Source: CADEDH01 sp041394285
Lineage (GTDB): Bacteria; Actinomycetota; Acidimicrobiia; Acidimicrobiales; SZUA-35
Direction: 5' to 3'
NCBI GenBank assembly: GCA_041394285.1
Contig: JAWKIL010000002.1
Coordinates: 310,001-374,000 of the forward strand
DNA: 64,000 nucleotides
Part shown: in pieces, positions 17,045 through 25,392 of the stretch
How positions within the stretch are numbered: position 1 is the stretch's first letter
Layout of the letters: each line of letters begins with the position of its first letter
The notes under the pieces: model-generated
Databases searched by the model: none
Told to the model about the DNA's origin: nothing
The model's input: the letters and a program-made list of their open reading frames with translations, nothing else
Made by a program: the position numbers and the translations under genes

Positions 17045-19609
17045 TCAGGCGCCCGGCACCACCAGGGTGCCCGCCTTGATGTCGGCGACGAGCTGCTCGG
17101 CCCGCTGCCGCACCGGCTCGGCCAGCGGGTAGGCCGGGTTGTACTCCACCACCAGGCCGCCGTCGGCCAGCGTGGCCACCATGGCCCGACCGTTGGGGGT
17201 GCCGGCGTCGATGTCGGCCACGATCTGCCGCAGCAGCACCTCCCAGTGGTAGACCTGCGACGCCACCACGATGTCGGGGGCCAGTGAGGTCTGGTTGGCC
17301 TGGGTGCCGAACCACAAGGCGTGGTTGTCCCGGGCCACCTGCACCGCGCCCACCACCATCTCGGCCGTGCCGGTCAGCACGTCGGCCCCGACCGCCACGT
17401 GCCCCTTGGCCGCCTCCGAGGCCAGCACGATGTCGCCGAAGGATCCGGTGTAGGTGGTCGGTAGCTGGACGTCGGGCTTCTGGGCCGACGCCCCGGCCTT
17501 GAACCCGTTGACGTAGCGCTTGGCGTCGGCCACCTCGATGGGGCCCACCACCCCCACCACGCCCTTGGCCGACAGCATGGCCGACATGGCGCCCATCACG
17601 TAGGCCCCCTGCTCGGCGGCGGCGTCATAGGCGTAGAGGTTGGGCAGGCCGAAGGTGTCGGTCGCCGTGCCCCAGGCGAACACCGTGCCGGGATGGGCCT
17701 TCACGATCTCCACCAGCTCCGGCCCGAACTCCACCCCGTGGGCGATGATGAGGTCGTAGTTGTCGCCCTCGGCATAGCCCCTGATGGCGGCGGCCGCCTC
17801 GGCCGGCACGAACGTGGAGTCGGTGATGTCCACCTGCACGTTGCCCCGCTCGGCCGCCACTGCGTTGATGGCGTCCACCATCGACTGGGTGAAGGCGAGA
17901 TCGTTGCGGGCGCTGGGGGCCACGACGGCCACCCGGAGCGCTCCCTTGGCCGGAGCCGCCACCGGTACGGCCACCACCTCGAACTCCACCCGTCGCTCCA
18001 GGCTGGCCAGCTCGGCCGACCCGGTGGAGCTCGACGAGCCCTTGGCCTCGGTGATCAGACCGCCCTCGGCCACCCCCTGGGACACGAGATAGGCCTTGAC
18101 GTTGGCCGCCCGGGCCGAGCTGAGCGCGGTGTTGGCGTCGTCGGAGCCGACATGGTCGGTGTAGCCGATAACCCGCACCGGCAGGTCGGGGTAGGCCTTC
18201 AGGATGGAGGCCACGTTGTTGAGGATCCGGGCGTGGAGCTCGGTGATGTCGGTCTTGCCCGTCTCGAAGATGAGCGGGGTGGCCGCCACCACCCGGTTGA
18301 TCTCGCTCTGCAGCGCGGTCACCCGGGCGGTGGCGGCATCATTCGCCGTGGCTGACTGGGTGCCGGTGGGGGCCGCGGCCGCCACCGCCAGATCCGACAC
18401 CACCGGGGTGTCGCCGGCCATGGCCGTGGCCACGGCGACGGCCGAGGCCACCTGCTCCTGGGAGGCGACCGCCCCGGCGAGGTGGATGCCGTCGGCCTGG
18501 GCGCTCACGGTCACGGTGGTGAGCCCGAGCCCCTGGATGGCCGACTGGATCTGGCGAACCACCTGATCGGCGGTCTGGTCGCTGTCGGCCACCGATGCCC
18601 CGTCGGCGGTGGCCGCCGTCTCGCCCGAGCGGTCGAACGGGTTCGACAGCACCAGCCAGCCGATCCCGAGAACGCTGAGCAGCGCTCCGGCCAGCACCAG
18701 CACGCGCTGGCCGGTGCCCGGCCCGTTCAGCGGGCCGAGGTAGGACAGCCAGTTGGCGGCGCTGCGGTCCTCCTCCTCGCCGTCGATGGACGGCGGTCGG
18801 TGGCCGGTGGCATTCGGCACCCGATCGATCCTGCCGGGGGGTGGAGGGGGCGACGGCGGCGTCGAGGCGGTCGCCCCGGCGAACACCGAAGGCAGGTCGG
18901 GAAGCCCGCCCGACGACGGGCCGATCTGATACATCGGACGGGGCCGGGTGGCTGCGTAGGGGGAGTCGAGGGGGGCTCCGCTGGCGGCTCCGGCCGTCGT
19001 TCCGTCGTCGGCGGCGAGCGGATCCTCGTCGAAGCGGAGGTCGGCCAGCAGCCCGTCGTCCACCGGGCCGGCATCGCCGACCCCGGGCGCCGACAGGAGG
19101 TCGGCGGCGTACCCGCCGTCCTCGCCCTCGCCCGAGGCGAGCCCGTCGAGATCGGCCCGTACGGGATCACCCTCGGCCGGCTCGACCAGCCCCAACGGGT
19201 CGTCGGCCGGGTCGGTGCCGAGGTGGTGGCGCCCCACCCGCCACCGGGGGGCCGGGGCCGGCTCGGGCCAACCCTCGCTGCCGCCCGCTGCCTCCGAGGG
19301 CGCCGGGGCCCCGCCGGGGGCCGACCGGGCCGGACCGACGGACGGCGCTCCCCCCGGACGGGCCGGACCGCCGTCGATGGCCAGGAGGGCGGCCCTCGCT
19401 TCGCTCAATTGCGAAAGCAGGACCATGCGCACATCGGGGTCGTCCTCTTGGCGCAATGCGGCCCACAACTCGCTCTGCAGCCGCTGCAACTCGGCCGCGC
19501 TGGGAGGCGCCGGTTCGGCCGTCATCGGTTCGGTGGACCCGTTCGTGGATTCACCGTCGACCCAATCGCCCCATTCACCACGATCGGGGCCCTGCCAGTT
19601 CTCGTTCAT
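17045..19609 (-). CDS. BON-OmpA-BMP fusion: envelope-anchored solute-binding-like protein
   Basis: This 854-residue protein combines parts rarely found together. Residues 1-300 are acidic, Pro/Gly-rich and probably disordered and cytoplasmic. A single membrane segment spans about 302-322 (RVLVLAGALLSVLGIGWLVL). A BON-like domain follows (about 340-410, DGIHLAGAVASQEQV), then an OmpA-type peptidoglycan-binding domain (about 440-545, with GYTDHVGSDDANTALSSARA). A BMP/PnrA-type periplasmic-binding domain occupies about 556-854 (VFAWGTATDTFG, GPIEVADAKRYVNGF, NPAYPLAEPVRQRAEQL). BMP domains bind nucleosides or similar ligands. With no transporter genes adjacent, a wall-tethered sensor or scavenger is plausible. 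A promoter with a palindromic spacer lies upstream. Confidence 0.85.
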   Translation of the reverse strand: MNENWQGPDRGEWGDWVDGESTNGSTEPMTAEPAPPSAAELQRLQSELWAALRQEDDPDVRMVLLSQLSEARAALLAIDGGPARPGGAPSVGPARSAPGGAPAPSEAAGGSEGWPEPAPAPRWRVGRHHLGTDPADDPLGLVEPAEGDPVRADLDGLASGEGEDGGYAADLLSAPGVGDAGPVDDGLLADLRFDEDPLAADDGTTAGAASGAPLDSPYAATRPRPMYQIGPSSGGLPDLPSVFAGATASTPPSPPPPPGRIDRVPNATGHRPPSIDGEEEDRSAANWLSYLGPLNGPGTGQRVLVLAGALLSVLGIGWLVLSNPFDRSGETAATADGASVADSDQTADQVVRQIQSAIQGLGLTTVTVSAQADGIHLAGAVASQEQVASAVAVATAMAGDTPVVSDLAVAAAAPTGTQSATANDAATARVTALQSEINRVVAATPLIFETGKTDITELHARILNNVASILKAYPDLPVRVIGYTDHVGSDDANTALSSARAANVKAYLVSQGVAEGGLITEAKGSSSSTGSAELASLERRVEFEVVAVPVAAPAKGALRVAVVAPSARNDLAFTQSMVDAINAVAAERGNVQVDITDSTFVPAEAAAAIRGYAEGDNYDLIIAHGVEFGPELVEIVKAHPGTVFAWGTATDTFGLPNLYAYDAAAEQGAYVMGAMSAMLSAKGVVGVVGPIEVADAKRYVNGFKAGASAQKPDVQLPTTYTGSFGDIVLASEAAKGHVAVGADVLTGTAEMVVGAVQVARDNHALWFGTQANQTSLAPDIVVASQVYHWEVLLRQIVADIDAGTPNGRAMVATLADGGLVVEYNPAYPLAEPVRQRAEQLVADIKAGTLVVPGA

Positions 19610-19955
19610 TCAGGCCCCCTCCGGCTTGACGTCTCGAGTGTGCATCCGCACCGCCTTCACTTGTCCTCCGTGCCGGATGGAGACCGGTCGGACCCGCACC
19701 ATGCTAACCATTGTCCAAGCCAAATAGCCGACTCTGATTCCCGCGCAATTGATTGCAAGTGGGAACATAGTACTAGATCTTCTAGTGTTCAATCACTGAC
19801 CGAGTTGAGGCTTAATTCTTGTAAATAGATCATCAAGCATGGCGCTGCTTGTCCATGCGTGATGCACCACTGTCTCCGGTGGCGGCCCGCTGCCCCGGCA
19901 GGCAGTGACCTACGCCACTGTCGGGCCTGGTGGAGACCGTGGTGGAATCGGTTGC
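19610..19955. other. Long divergent intergenic region, partly AT-rich
   Basis: This 346-bp gap separates the minus-strand BON-OmpA-BMP gene from the plus-strand kinase. About 19700-19850 is markedly richer in A and T than anything else in the window and contains the promoter-like element at 19764-19792. Reading frames here have atypical codon use and look non-coding. Confidence 0.7.
19764..19792 (-). promoter_or_regulatory. Sigma70-type promoter with palindromic spacer
   Basis: On the minus strand: -35 TTGAAC (19792-19787), a 17-bp spacer, and -10 TATGTT (19769-19764), driving the gene that starts at 19609. The spacer contains the palindrome ACTAGA-TCT-TCTAGT (plus strand 19772-19786), placed where a repressor or MerR-like activator would act. 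The transcript would have a leader of about 150 nt. Confidence 0.6.
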
Positions 19956-21458
19956 ATGGTCGCCCCGTTGCCCTCTCCCGCAATTGCGGAGACCCACATC
20001 TCGACCGTCGCCTTCATCGGCGAGCGGGCCTACAAGCTCCTCAAACCGCTACGGAACGACTTTCTCGACTACTCCACCACCGCCGCCCGACTGGGGGCGG
20101 TACAAGCCGAGCTGACCCTCAACCGACGGCTGAGCCCCGACGTCTACCTGGGCACGGCGGACGTGGTGGAGGGGGACGAGGTGGTGGACCGGATGCTCGT
20201 GATGCGCCGGCTGCCCGCCGACCGCAAGCTCTCCAACCTGGTGGCGACACCCGACCGGGACGACATCATCCGCCAGGTGGCCCGGGAGGTGGCCCGCTTC
20301 CACAGCACCCTGCCCCCGCTGGCCGGGGGCGACGAGGCGAACGGCGCCACCGTCACGGTGGCCGACATCGCCGGCCCCGACGGCCTGGCCCGGAACTGGG
20401 AGGACAACCTGGCCACGATGGCACCCTTCGTCGGTCCGGTGCTGGTGGCGGCGGACGTGGAGCAGGTGCGCGCCCTCCACCACCGCTACCTGGACGGCCG
20501 TCGGCAGCTGCTCGAGCAGCGCATCGCCGCCGGGCTGGTGCGTGACGGCCACGGCGACCTGACGGCCGAGGACATCTTCTGCCTCGCCGACGGTCCCCGG
20601 ATACTCGACTGTCTGGCGTTCGACCGGCGGCTGCGGATCGGCGACGTGCTGCTCGACATCGCCTTCCTCGCCATGGACCTCGAACGTCTGGCCGGCCCGG
20701 CCGCCTCGCAGAAGCTGATGGCGTGGTACGGGGAGTACTCGGGCGAGCACCATCCGTCGTCACTGGCCCACCACTACGTGGCCTACCGGGCCCACGTCAG
20801 GGCCAAGGTGGCCTGCCTGGGCCACGATCAGGGCCAGCCCGGGGCGGCCCAGCTGGCCCGCACCTACCACGACCTGTGCCTGCGCCACCTCCGCCTGGCC
20901 GCCCTCCGGCTCGTGCTGGTGGGGGGTGGCCCGGGCACGGGCAAGACCACGCTGGCCGGCCAGTTGTCGGAGGAGCTGCGGTGGCCGGTGTTGGGCTCCG
21001 ACGAGCTGCGCAAGGACCTCACCGGCCACGCCCACAGCGAGCGGCTGTCCTCCGGCCTCGACGAGGGCATCTACCGCCCCGAGATCACCGAGGAGACGTA
21101 CCGGGCCCTGCTGGGCCAGGCCGAGGTGCTCCTCGACGGCGGTGAGTCGGTGGTGCTCGACGCCAGCTGGAGCCGCCACCATCATCGGGAGGCGGCGGCG
21201 GATCTGGCCCGCCGGGTCGGCGCCATCCTGGTGGAGGTGGAATGCTCCGTGCCTCCCGACACGGCCCGGCAGCGGATCACAGCCCGGTTGGCCGGCGCCG
21301 CCGACGCCTCCGACGCCACTCCCGATCTGGTGGACCAGGCCCTCGGGCGGCGAGATCCGTGGCCCGGCGCCGTGACCGTCGACACCAGCGCCGATCGGGC
21401 GGTGTCGCTGGCGGCAGCGCTCGAGCCCATTGTGGCCGCTCCCGCCGCTCACCCCTGA
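19956..21458 (+). CDS. Fused APH-like kinase domain and P-loop (zeta-toxin-like) kinase
   Basis: The 500-residue product joins two domains. The N-terminal half resembles the aminoglycoside phosphotransferase-like COG2187 domain (YKLLKPLRNDFLDYS, DGHGDLTAEDIF, ILDCLAFDRRLRIGDV). The C-terminal half is a small P-loop NTPase/kinase with Walker A GGGPGTGKTT near residue 325 and DASWSRHHHREAA, of the COG0645/shikimate-kinase-like type. This fusion is widespread in bacteria and its substrate is unknown. ATG 19956 is chosen because family members begin shortly before ETHISTVAFIG; an in-frame GTG at 19905 would add 17 residues. Confidence 0.8.
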   Translation: MVAPLPSPAIAETHISTVAFIGERAYKLLKPLRNDFLDYSTTAARLGAVQAELTLNRRLSPDVYLGTADVVEGDEVVDRMLVMRRLPADRKLSNLVATPDRDDIIRQVAREVARFHSTLPPLAGGDEANGATVTVADIAGPDGLARNWEDNLATMAPFVGPVLVAADVEQVRALHHRYLDGRRQLLEQRIAAGLVRDGHGDLTAEDIFCLADGPRILDCLAFDRRLRIGDVLLDIAFLAMDLERLAGPAASQKLMAWYGEYSGEHHPSSLAHHYVAYRAHVRAKVACLGHDQGQPGAAQLARTYHDLCLRHLRLAALRLVLVGGGPGTGKTTLAGQLSEELRWPVLGSDELRKDLTGHAHSERLSSGLDEGIYRPEITEETYRALLGQAEVLLDGGESVVLDASWSRHHHREAAADLARRVGAILVEVECSVPPDTARQRITARLAGAADASDATPDLVDQALGRRDPWPGAVTVDTSADRAVSLAAALEPIVAAPAAHP

Positions 21459-21599
21459 GGCAGGGACGGCGTCAGGTCTCGTTCAGCACACCCTCACGCA
21501 CGGTTGGCAGAAGCGGCCGCGACCGTGCTGTAGCGTCGCTGGCGCGGGCTGCCGTCGGACACCCCCTCGATCACCGCCGTGGCCGCAGGCCGGAAAGTG

Positions 21600-21643
21600 A
21601 CGGGCGTGGGTCTCAGGGGGCGACTCCAGAGACCCACACCCGT
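21600..21643. terminator. Hairpin after the fused kinase gene
   Basis: ACGGGCGTGGGTCTC (from 21600) pairs with GAGACCCACACCCGT (21629-21643) with one G-T pair and a 14-nt loop, about 140 bp after the kinase stop and before the aminotransferase. The sequence CTCTTA follows. It is a plausible intrinsic terminator. The rest of 21459-21705 shows nothing else. Confidence 0.6.
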
Positions 21644-21705
21644 GCTCTTACACCGTAACGGCCGGACCAAGGGGCATCAAATTACTGTTGCGTTCCAATC
21701 GATCC

Positions 21706-21711
21706 AGGAGG
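21706..21711 (+). promoter_or_regulatory. Ribosome binding site AGGAGG that favours the TTG start
   Basis: A perfect AGGAGG ends only 1 nt before the ATG at 21713 but 7 nt before the in-frame TTG at 21719. Normal spacing argues that TTG 21719 is the true start of the aminotransferase. Confidence 0.65.
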
Positions 21712-21718
21712 GATGGCA

Positions 21719-23029
21719 TTGACCGAGGACCTGCGGGCCCGCCGGGACCGGGCCCTGGGGGCCGGGGCCCCGCTGTTCTACCACGAGCCGATCGAGCTGG
21801 TTCGGGGCGAGGGCGTGCACCTGTTCGCTCCCGACGGCCGGCGCTACCTGGACCTTTACAACAACGTGCCGTGCGTGGGCCACGCCAACGCCCGGGTGGT
21901 GGAGGCGATGACCCGCCAGCAGGCCACCCTCAACGTGCACAGCCGCTACCTGCACGACGGGATCGTGGAGTTGGCCGAGCGCCTCGTCGGCCTCCACCCG
22001 GCTGGCCCCGACCCCGGCGGCACGGGCCCGCCGATCGAGAGCGTGGTCTTCAGCTGCAGCGGCACCGAGGCGGTGGAGGTGGCCCTCACCATGGCCCGGG
22101 TGGCCACGGGCCGGCGGGGCATCGTGGCCACCGACGCCACCTATCACGGCAACAGCGAGGCGGTCCACGCGCTGACCCGGGCCGCCACGGAGCCGGCGGC
22201 CCACCCCGAGATCCGCACGATCCCCTTCCCCCGCCTGTTCCGCCCCATCGAGCCCGGAGCCGACCCGTCGGCGCTGGCCGCCGCCCATCTGCAGCGGCTG
22301 GAACAGGCCATTGCCAGCCTGCGCCAGTCGGGGCCCGGACTGGCTGCGGTGATCTTCTGCTCGATCCTGGCCAACGAGGGCCTGCCCGACATCCCTCCTG
22401 GCTTCATGCCGGCGGCCGCCGCCATGGTTCGCGAGGCCGGAGGCCTGGTCATCGCCGACGAGGTCCAGGCCGGCTACGGGCGCACCGGCCGGTGGTGGGG
22501 CTACCAGGTGAGCGGCTTCGAGCCCGACATCGTGGTCACGGGCAAGCCGATGGGCAACGGGCTGCCCCTGTCGGCCACGGCAGCCCGACGGGAGCTGGTG
22601 GAGCGGTTCCGGAGCGAGCACCGGCACTTCAACACGTTCGCCGCCAGCCCGCTCCAGGCGGCGGTGGGGTTGGCCGTGATCGACGAGATCGAGCAGCGCG
22701 ACCTGCTCAGCCAGGTGGCCAGCGTGGGCACCGGGCTGAAGCGGTCGCTCACCGAGCGGATGGCGGGACGGCCCTGGATGGGCGACGTGCGGGGCCACGG
22801 GCTCTTCCTCGGCATCGAAGCCGTGCAACCCGGTGCCGATCAGGCCCCGGACCGGGATCGGGCAGTGGATGTGGCCAACCGGCTGAAGGACAAGGGGTGC
22901 CTCGTGTCCAACGCCGGGGCCCACGGCAACGTGGTGAAGATCCGGCCGCCACTGGTGTTCGGCCACGACGACGCCCGGGAGTTCCTGGCCGCCTTCGACG
23001 AGGTGCTGGCCGAGACCGATGACAGCTGA
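21719..23029 (+). CDS. Class III PLP aminotransferase, possible phospho-lyase
   Basis: This protein of about 436 residues is a fold-type I PLP enzyme of the class III (omega-aminotransferase/AGXT2-like) family. Landmarks are YLDLYNNVPCVGHANARVV, the FSCSGTEAVEVAL phosphate-binding loop, VIADEVQAGYGRTGRWW and the PLP lysine in VVTGKPMGNGLP (K276 from the TTG start). NTFAASPLQAAVGLAV and GHGLFLGIE complete the match. The perfect Shine-Dalgarno suits TTG 21719 better than ATG 21713. It overlaps by 11 bp a kinase of the APH fold. In animals and bacteria that pairing marks ethanolamine-phosphate or phosphohydroxylysine phospho-lyases with their kinase, so lyase rather than transaminase activity is possible. 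Confidence 0.87.
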   Translation: MTEDLRARRDRALGAGAPLFYHEPIELVRGEGVHLFAPDGRRYLDLYNNVPCVGHANARVVEAMTRQQATLNVHSRYLHDGIVELAERLVGLHPAGPDPGGTGPPIESVVFSCSGTEAVEVALTMARVATGRRGIVATDATYHGNSEAVHALTRAATEPAAHPEIRTIPFPRLFRPIEPGADPSALAAAHLQRLEQAIASLRQSGPGLAAVIFCSILANEGLPDIPPGFMPAAAAMVREAGGLVIADEVQAGYGRTGRWWGYQVSGFEPDIVVTGKPMGNGLPLSATAARRELVERFRSEHRHFNTFAASPLQAAVGLAVIDEIEQRDLLSQVASVGTGLKRSLTERMAGRPWMGDVRGHGLFLGIEAVQPGADQAPDRDRAVDVANRLKDKGCLVSNAGAHGNVVKIRPPLVFGHDDAREFLAAFDEVLAETDDS

Positions 23030-24044
23030 TCTCTCACCTCCGCCCGATCCGTTCCGCTCGGCGGCCGAGGTCGCCCTGACCCGGTTCCCGGTGACCCTTC
23101 GGGCCGTGACCCTGGTCAACCGCACCGAGAACGTCACCTACCGGGTGGACGACGATGCCGGCCGGGCCTGGGTGCTGCGCCTCCACCGCCCGGGCTACCA
23201 CACCCGGGCCGAGCTGGAGGCGGAGCGGGTGTGGCTGGCCGCCCTGGCCCGCGCCGGGGTGGCCGTGCCCGAGCCGCTCGCCGCCACCGACGGCTCGGCC
23301 TACGTGGCCGTCGACGTGCCGGCCGACGCCGGGGCCGGGGTGGCCGCTCACACGAGACAGGTCGGGGTCACCCGGTGGATACCCGGTCAGGTGCTGGCCG
23401 ACCTGATCGACGCCAGCCGCGATCCGGCCGAGATCGCCGGCTGGTACCACCAGCTGGGAGCCATGCTGGGCCGGCTCCACCGCCAGGCCTCGGCCTGGAC
23501 GCCCCCTCCCGGGTTCACCCGCCACCGCTTCGACGCCGACGGGATGCTGGGCGAGCGCCCGTTCTGGGGCCGGTTCTGGGAGAGCCCGGCGTTGAACCGA
23601 AGCCAACGGCAACTCCTGGACCGGGCCCGGCACCGGCTGCGGGGCGAGCTGGAGAACCGGGCCCGTGACCCGGGGCGCTTCAGCATGATCCACGCCGACC
23701 TGCACCCGGGCAACGCCGTGGTCGACGGCGACCGCATCGCCGTCATCGACTTCGACGACGCCGGCTTCGGCCACCATCTCTACGATCTGGCCGTGGCCCT
23801 GGGCCGTCCCGGGGCCGATCCGCTGCCGGGTGCCGTGTGGGAGGCGGCCCTGTCCGGCTACCGGACCGAGCATCCTCTGAGCGACGACGAAGCGGCCGCC
23901 ATCCCCCGGTTCGAGCTGCTGCGGAGCCTGGCTCTCATCGGCTGGAAGGCCGACCGGCCGGAGGTGGCCTGGCCCGACGGCATGTTCGACCGGCTGGTGG
24001 CCGAGGTGCTCGATGTCTGCGCCCGGTTACTGTCGGGCCCATGA
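23019..24044 (+). CDS. APH-fold kinase, hydroxylysine/homoserine/choline kinase-like
   Basis: This 341-residue kinase has the aminoglycoside phosphotransferase fold: NVTYRVDDDAGRAWVLRLHR (ATP-binding lobe, near 38-57), catalytic MIHADLHPGNAVV near residue 227 and the metal site AVIDFDDAGFGHHLYDLA. The arrangement resembles HYKK/AGPHD1 hydroxylysine kinase and related small-molecule kinases. ATG 23019 lies inside the end of the aminotransferase gene. It would make the phosphorylated amino alcohol that the upstream PLP enzyme breaks down (inference). An alditol oxidase-like gene overlaps its stop. Confidence 0.82.
   Translation: MTADLSPPPDPFRSAAEVALTRFPVTLRAVTLVNRTENVTYRVDDDAGRAWVLRLHRPGYHTRAELEAERVWLAALARAGVAVPEPLAATDGSAYVAVDVPADAGAGVAAHTRQVGVTRWIPGQVLADLIDASRDPAEIAGWYHQLGAMLGRLHRQASAWTPPPGFTRHRFDADGMLGERPFWGRFWESPALNRSQRQLLDRARHRLRGELENRARDPGRFSMIHADLHPGNAVVDGDRIAVIDFDDAGFGHHLYDLAVALGRPGADPLPGAVWEAALSGYRTEHPLSDDEAAAIPRFELLRSLALIGWKADRPEVAWPDGMFDRLVAEVLDVCARLLSGP
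24028..24033 (+). promoter_or_regulatory. Possible internal leaderless -10 box TACTGT
   Basis: TACTGT lies 7 nt before the ATG at 24041, inside the end of the kinase gene. This could give the oxidase gene its own leaderless transcript besides read-through. No -35 box is evident. Confidence 0.35.
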
Positions 24045-25360
24045 GCGGTTCCAGGGAAGTTTGGCCGGTGACGGCCGAGGACGGGCGGTGGCGCCAGAAC
24101 TGGTCGGGTCACGCGCCGTTCCGCCGGGCCCGGGTGCACGAGCCGGCCACCTTGGCCGAGGTCCAGGCGATCGTGGCCGGGGCCGAGCGGGTGCGGGTGG
24201 TGGGAGCCGGGCATTCGTTCAACGGTCTGGCCGACACCGACGGCGATCTGCTGTGGCTGGGCCGGCTGGCCCCGGCCGGCATCGAGGTGGCCCCGGACCG
24301 GCGGTCGGTGACGTTCGGCGCCGGCCTCACCTACGACCAGCTGGGCCCGGCGCTCCAGGCCGAGGGGCTGGCCCTGGCCAACACGGCGTCGCTGCGCCAC
24401 ATCACGGTGGCCGGGGCGGTGGCCACGGCCACCCACGGCTCCGGTGACCGCCTGGGCAACCTGGCCACCGCCGTGGCCGGCCTGGAGCTGGTGACAGCGG
24501 GCGGTGAGCGGATGGAGCTGCACCGCCACGCCGACCCCGACCGGTTCCCGGGGGCGGTGGTGTCGCTCGGCGCTCTGGGGGTGGTGACCCGCCTCACGCT
24601 CGACGTGGAGCCGACCTTCGACGTGGTCCAGCACGTCTACGCCGACCTGCCCTGGGAGGCCCTGTACGGCCACTTCGACGAGATCACGTCGGCCGGCTAC
24701 AGCGTTAGCCTGTTCCCCACCTGGCAGCAGCCGGTGGTGGAGTCGGTGTGGGTGAAGCATCGGCTGCCGCCGGGGGATCCGGCGCCTGAGCCGCCCGCCG
24801 ACCTGTTCGGGGCCCGGCGCCAGGCCCGTCACCTGCCCACGCTGCAGAACGACCGGGTGCGCACCGCCATCAACGAGCCCGGGCCGTGGCACCACCGGCT
24901 CCCCCACTTCGCCCTCAACGCGCCGGGGGCCGTGGGCAACGAGCTGCAGAGCGAGTACTTCGTGGCCCGCCACCACGCCGTCGACGCCATCCGGTCCGTC
25001 GCCGCCCTCGGCCCGGCGCTGGCCGGCGTGATCGGGGTCACCGAGCTGCGGACGGTGGCCGCCGACGACCTGTGGCTGAGCCCGGCCTTCGGCGCCGACG
25101 TGGTGGCCATCCACTTCAACTGGTGGAAGGACTGGGCCGGGGTGTCGGCCGTGCTGCCCGAGGTGGAGGCGGCGCTCGCTCCCTTCTCACCCATCCCCCA
25201 CTGGGGCAAGCTCCACACGCTCACGCCGGCCCAGGTGGCCGCCCGCTACCCCCGCCTGGACGACTTCCGGCGCCTGGCCGCCGACCTCGACCCGGCCGGC
25301 GTGTTCGCCAACGACGCCGTGCGCACCTGGCTGCTGCACCCTGACCCAGCAGGAACCTGA
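24041..25360 (+). CDS. FAD-linked sugar alcohol/aldonolactone oxidase (alditol oxidase-like)
   Basis: This 439-residue VAO-family flavoenzyme starts at ATG 24041 in an ATGA overlap. The FAD domain has VRVVGAGHSFNGLADTDG, where the histidine of GHSFN is the covalent FAD site in alditol oxidases, and ASLRHITVAGAVATATHGSG. The C-terminal substrate domain ends with PIPHWGKLHTLTP, the HWGKxH motif shared by alditol oxidase and L-gulonolactone-type oxidases. It would oxidise a polyol or aldonolactone with O2, giving H2O2. No signal peptide. Neighbouring dehydrogenase and kinase genes suggest a small polyol or amino-alcohol catabolic unit. Confidence 0.87.
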   Translation: MSGSREVWPVTAEDGRWRQNWSGHAPFRRARVHEPATLAEVQAIVAGAERVRVVGAGHSFNGLADTDGDLLWLGRLAPAGIEVAPDRRSVTFGAGLTYDQLGPALQAEGLALANTASLRHITVAGAVATATHGSGDRLGNLATAVAGLELVTAGGERMELHRHADPDRFPGAVVSLGALGVVTRLTLDVEPTFDVVQHVYADLPWEALYGHFDEITSAGYSVSLFPTWQQPVVESVWVKHRLPPGDPAPEPPADLFGARRQARHLPTLQNDRVRTAINEPGPWHHRLPHFALNAPGAVGNELQSEYFVARHHAVDAIRSVAALGPALAGVIGVTELRTVAADDLWLSPAFGADVVAIHFNWWKDWAGVSAVLPEVEAALAPFSPIPHWGKLHTLTPAQVAARYPRLDDFRRLAADLDPAGVFANDAVRTWLLHPDPAGT

Positions 25361-25385
25361 CCTGGTCCGGGCGCTGCGCTACGTT
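25357..25385 (+). promoter_or_regulatory. Promoter with leaderless spacing for the hydroxyacid dehydrogenase
   Basis: A CTGACC -35-like box (25357-25362), 17-bp spacer and TACGTT -10 box (25380-25385) end 7 nt before ATG 25393. No Shine-Dalgarno is visible, which fits a leaderless mRNA. Confidence 0.5.
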
Positions 25386-25392
25386 CGCGGCC

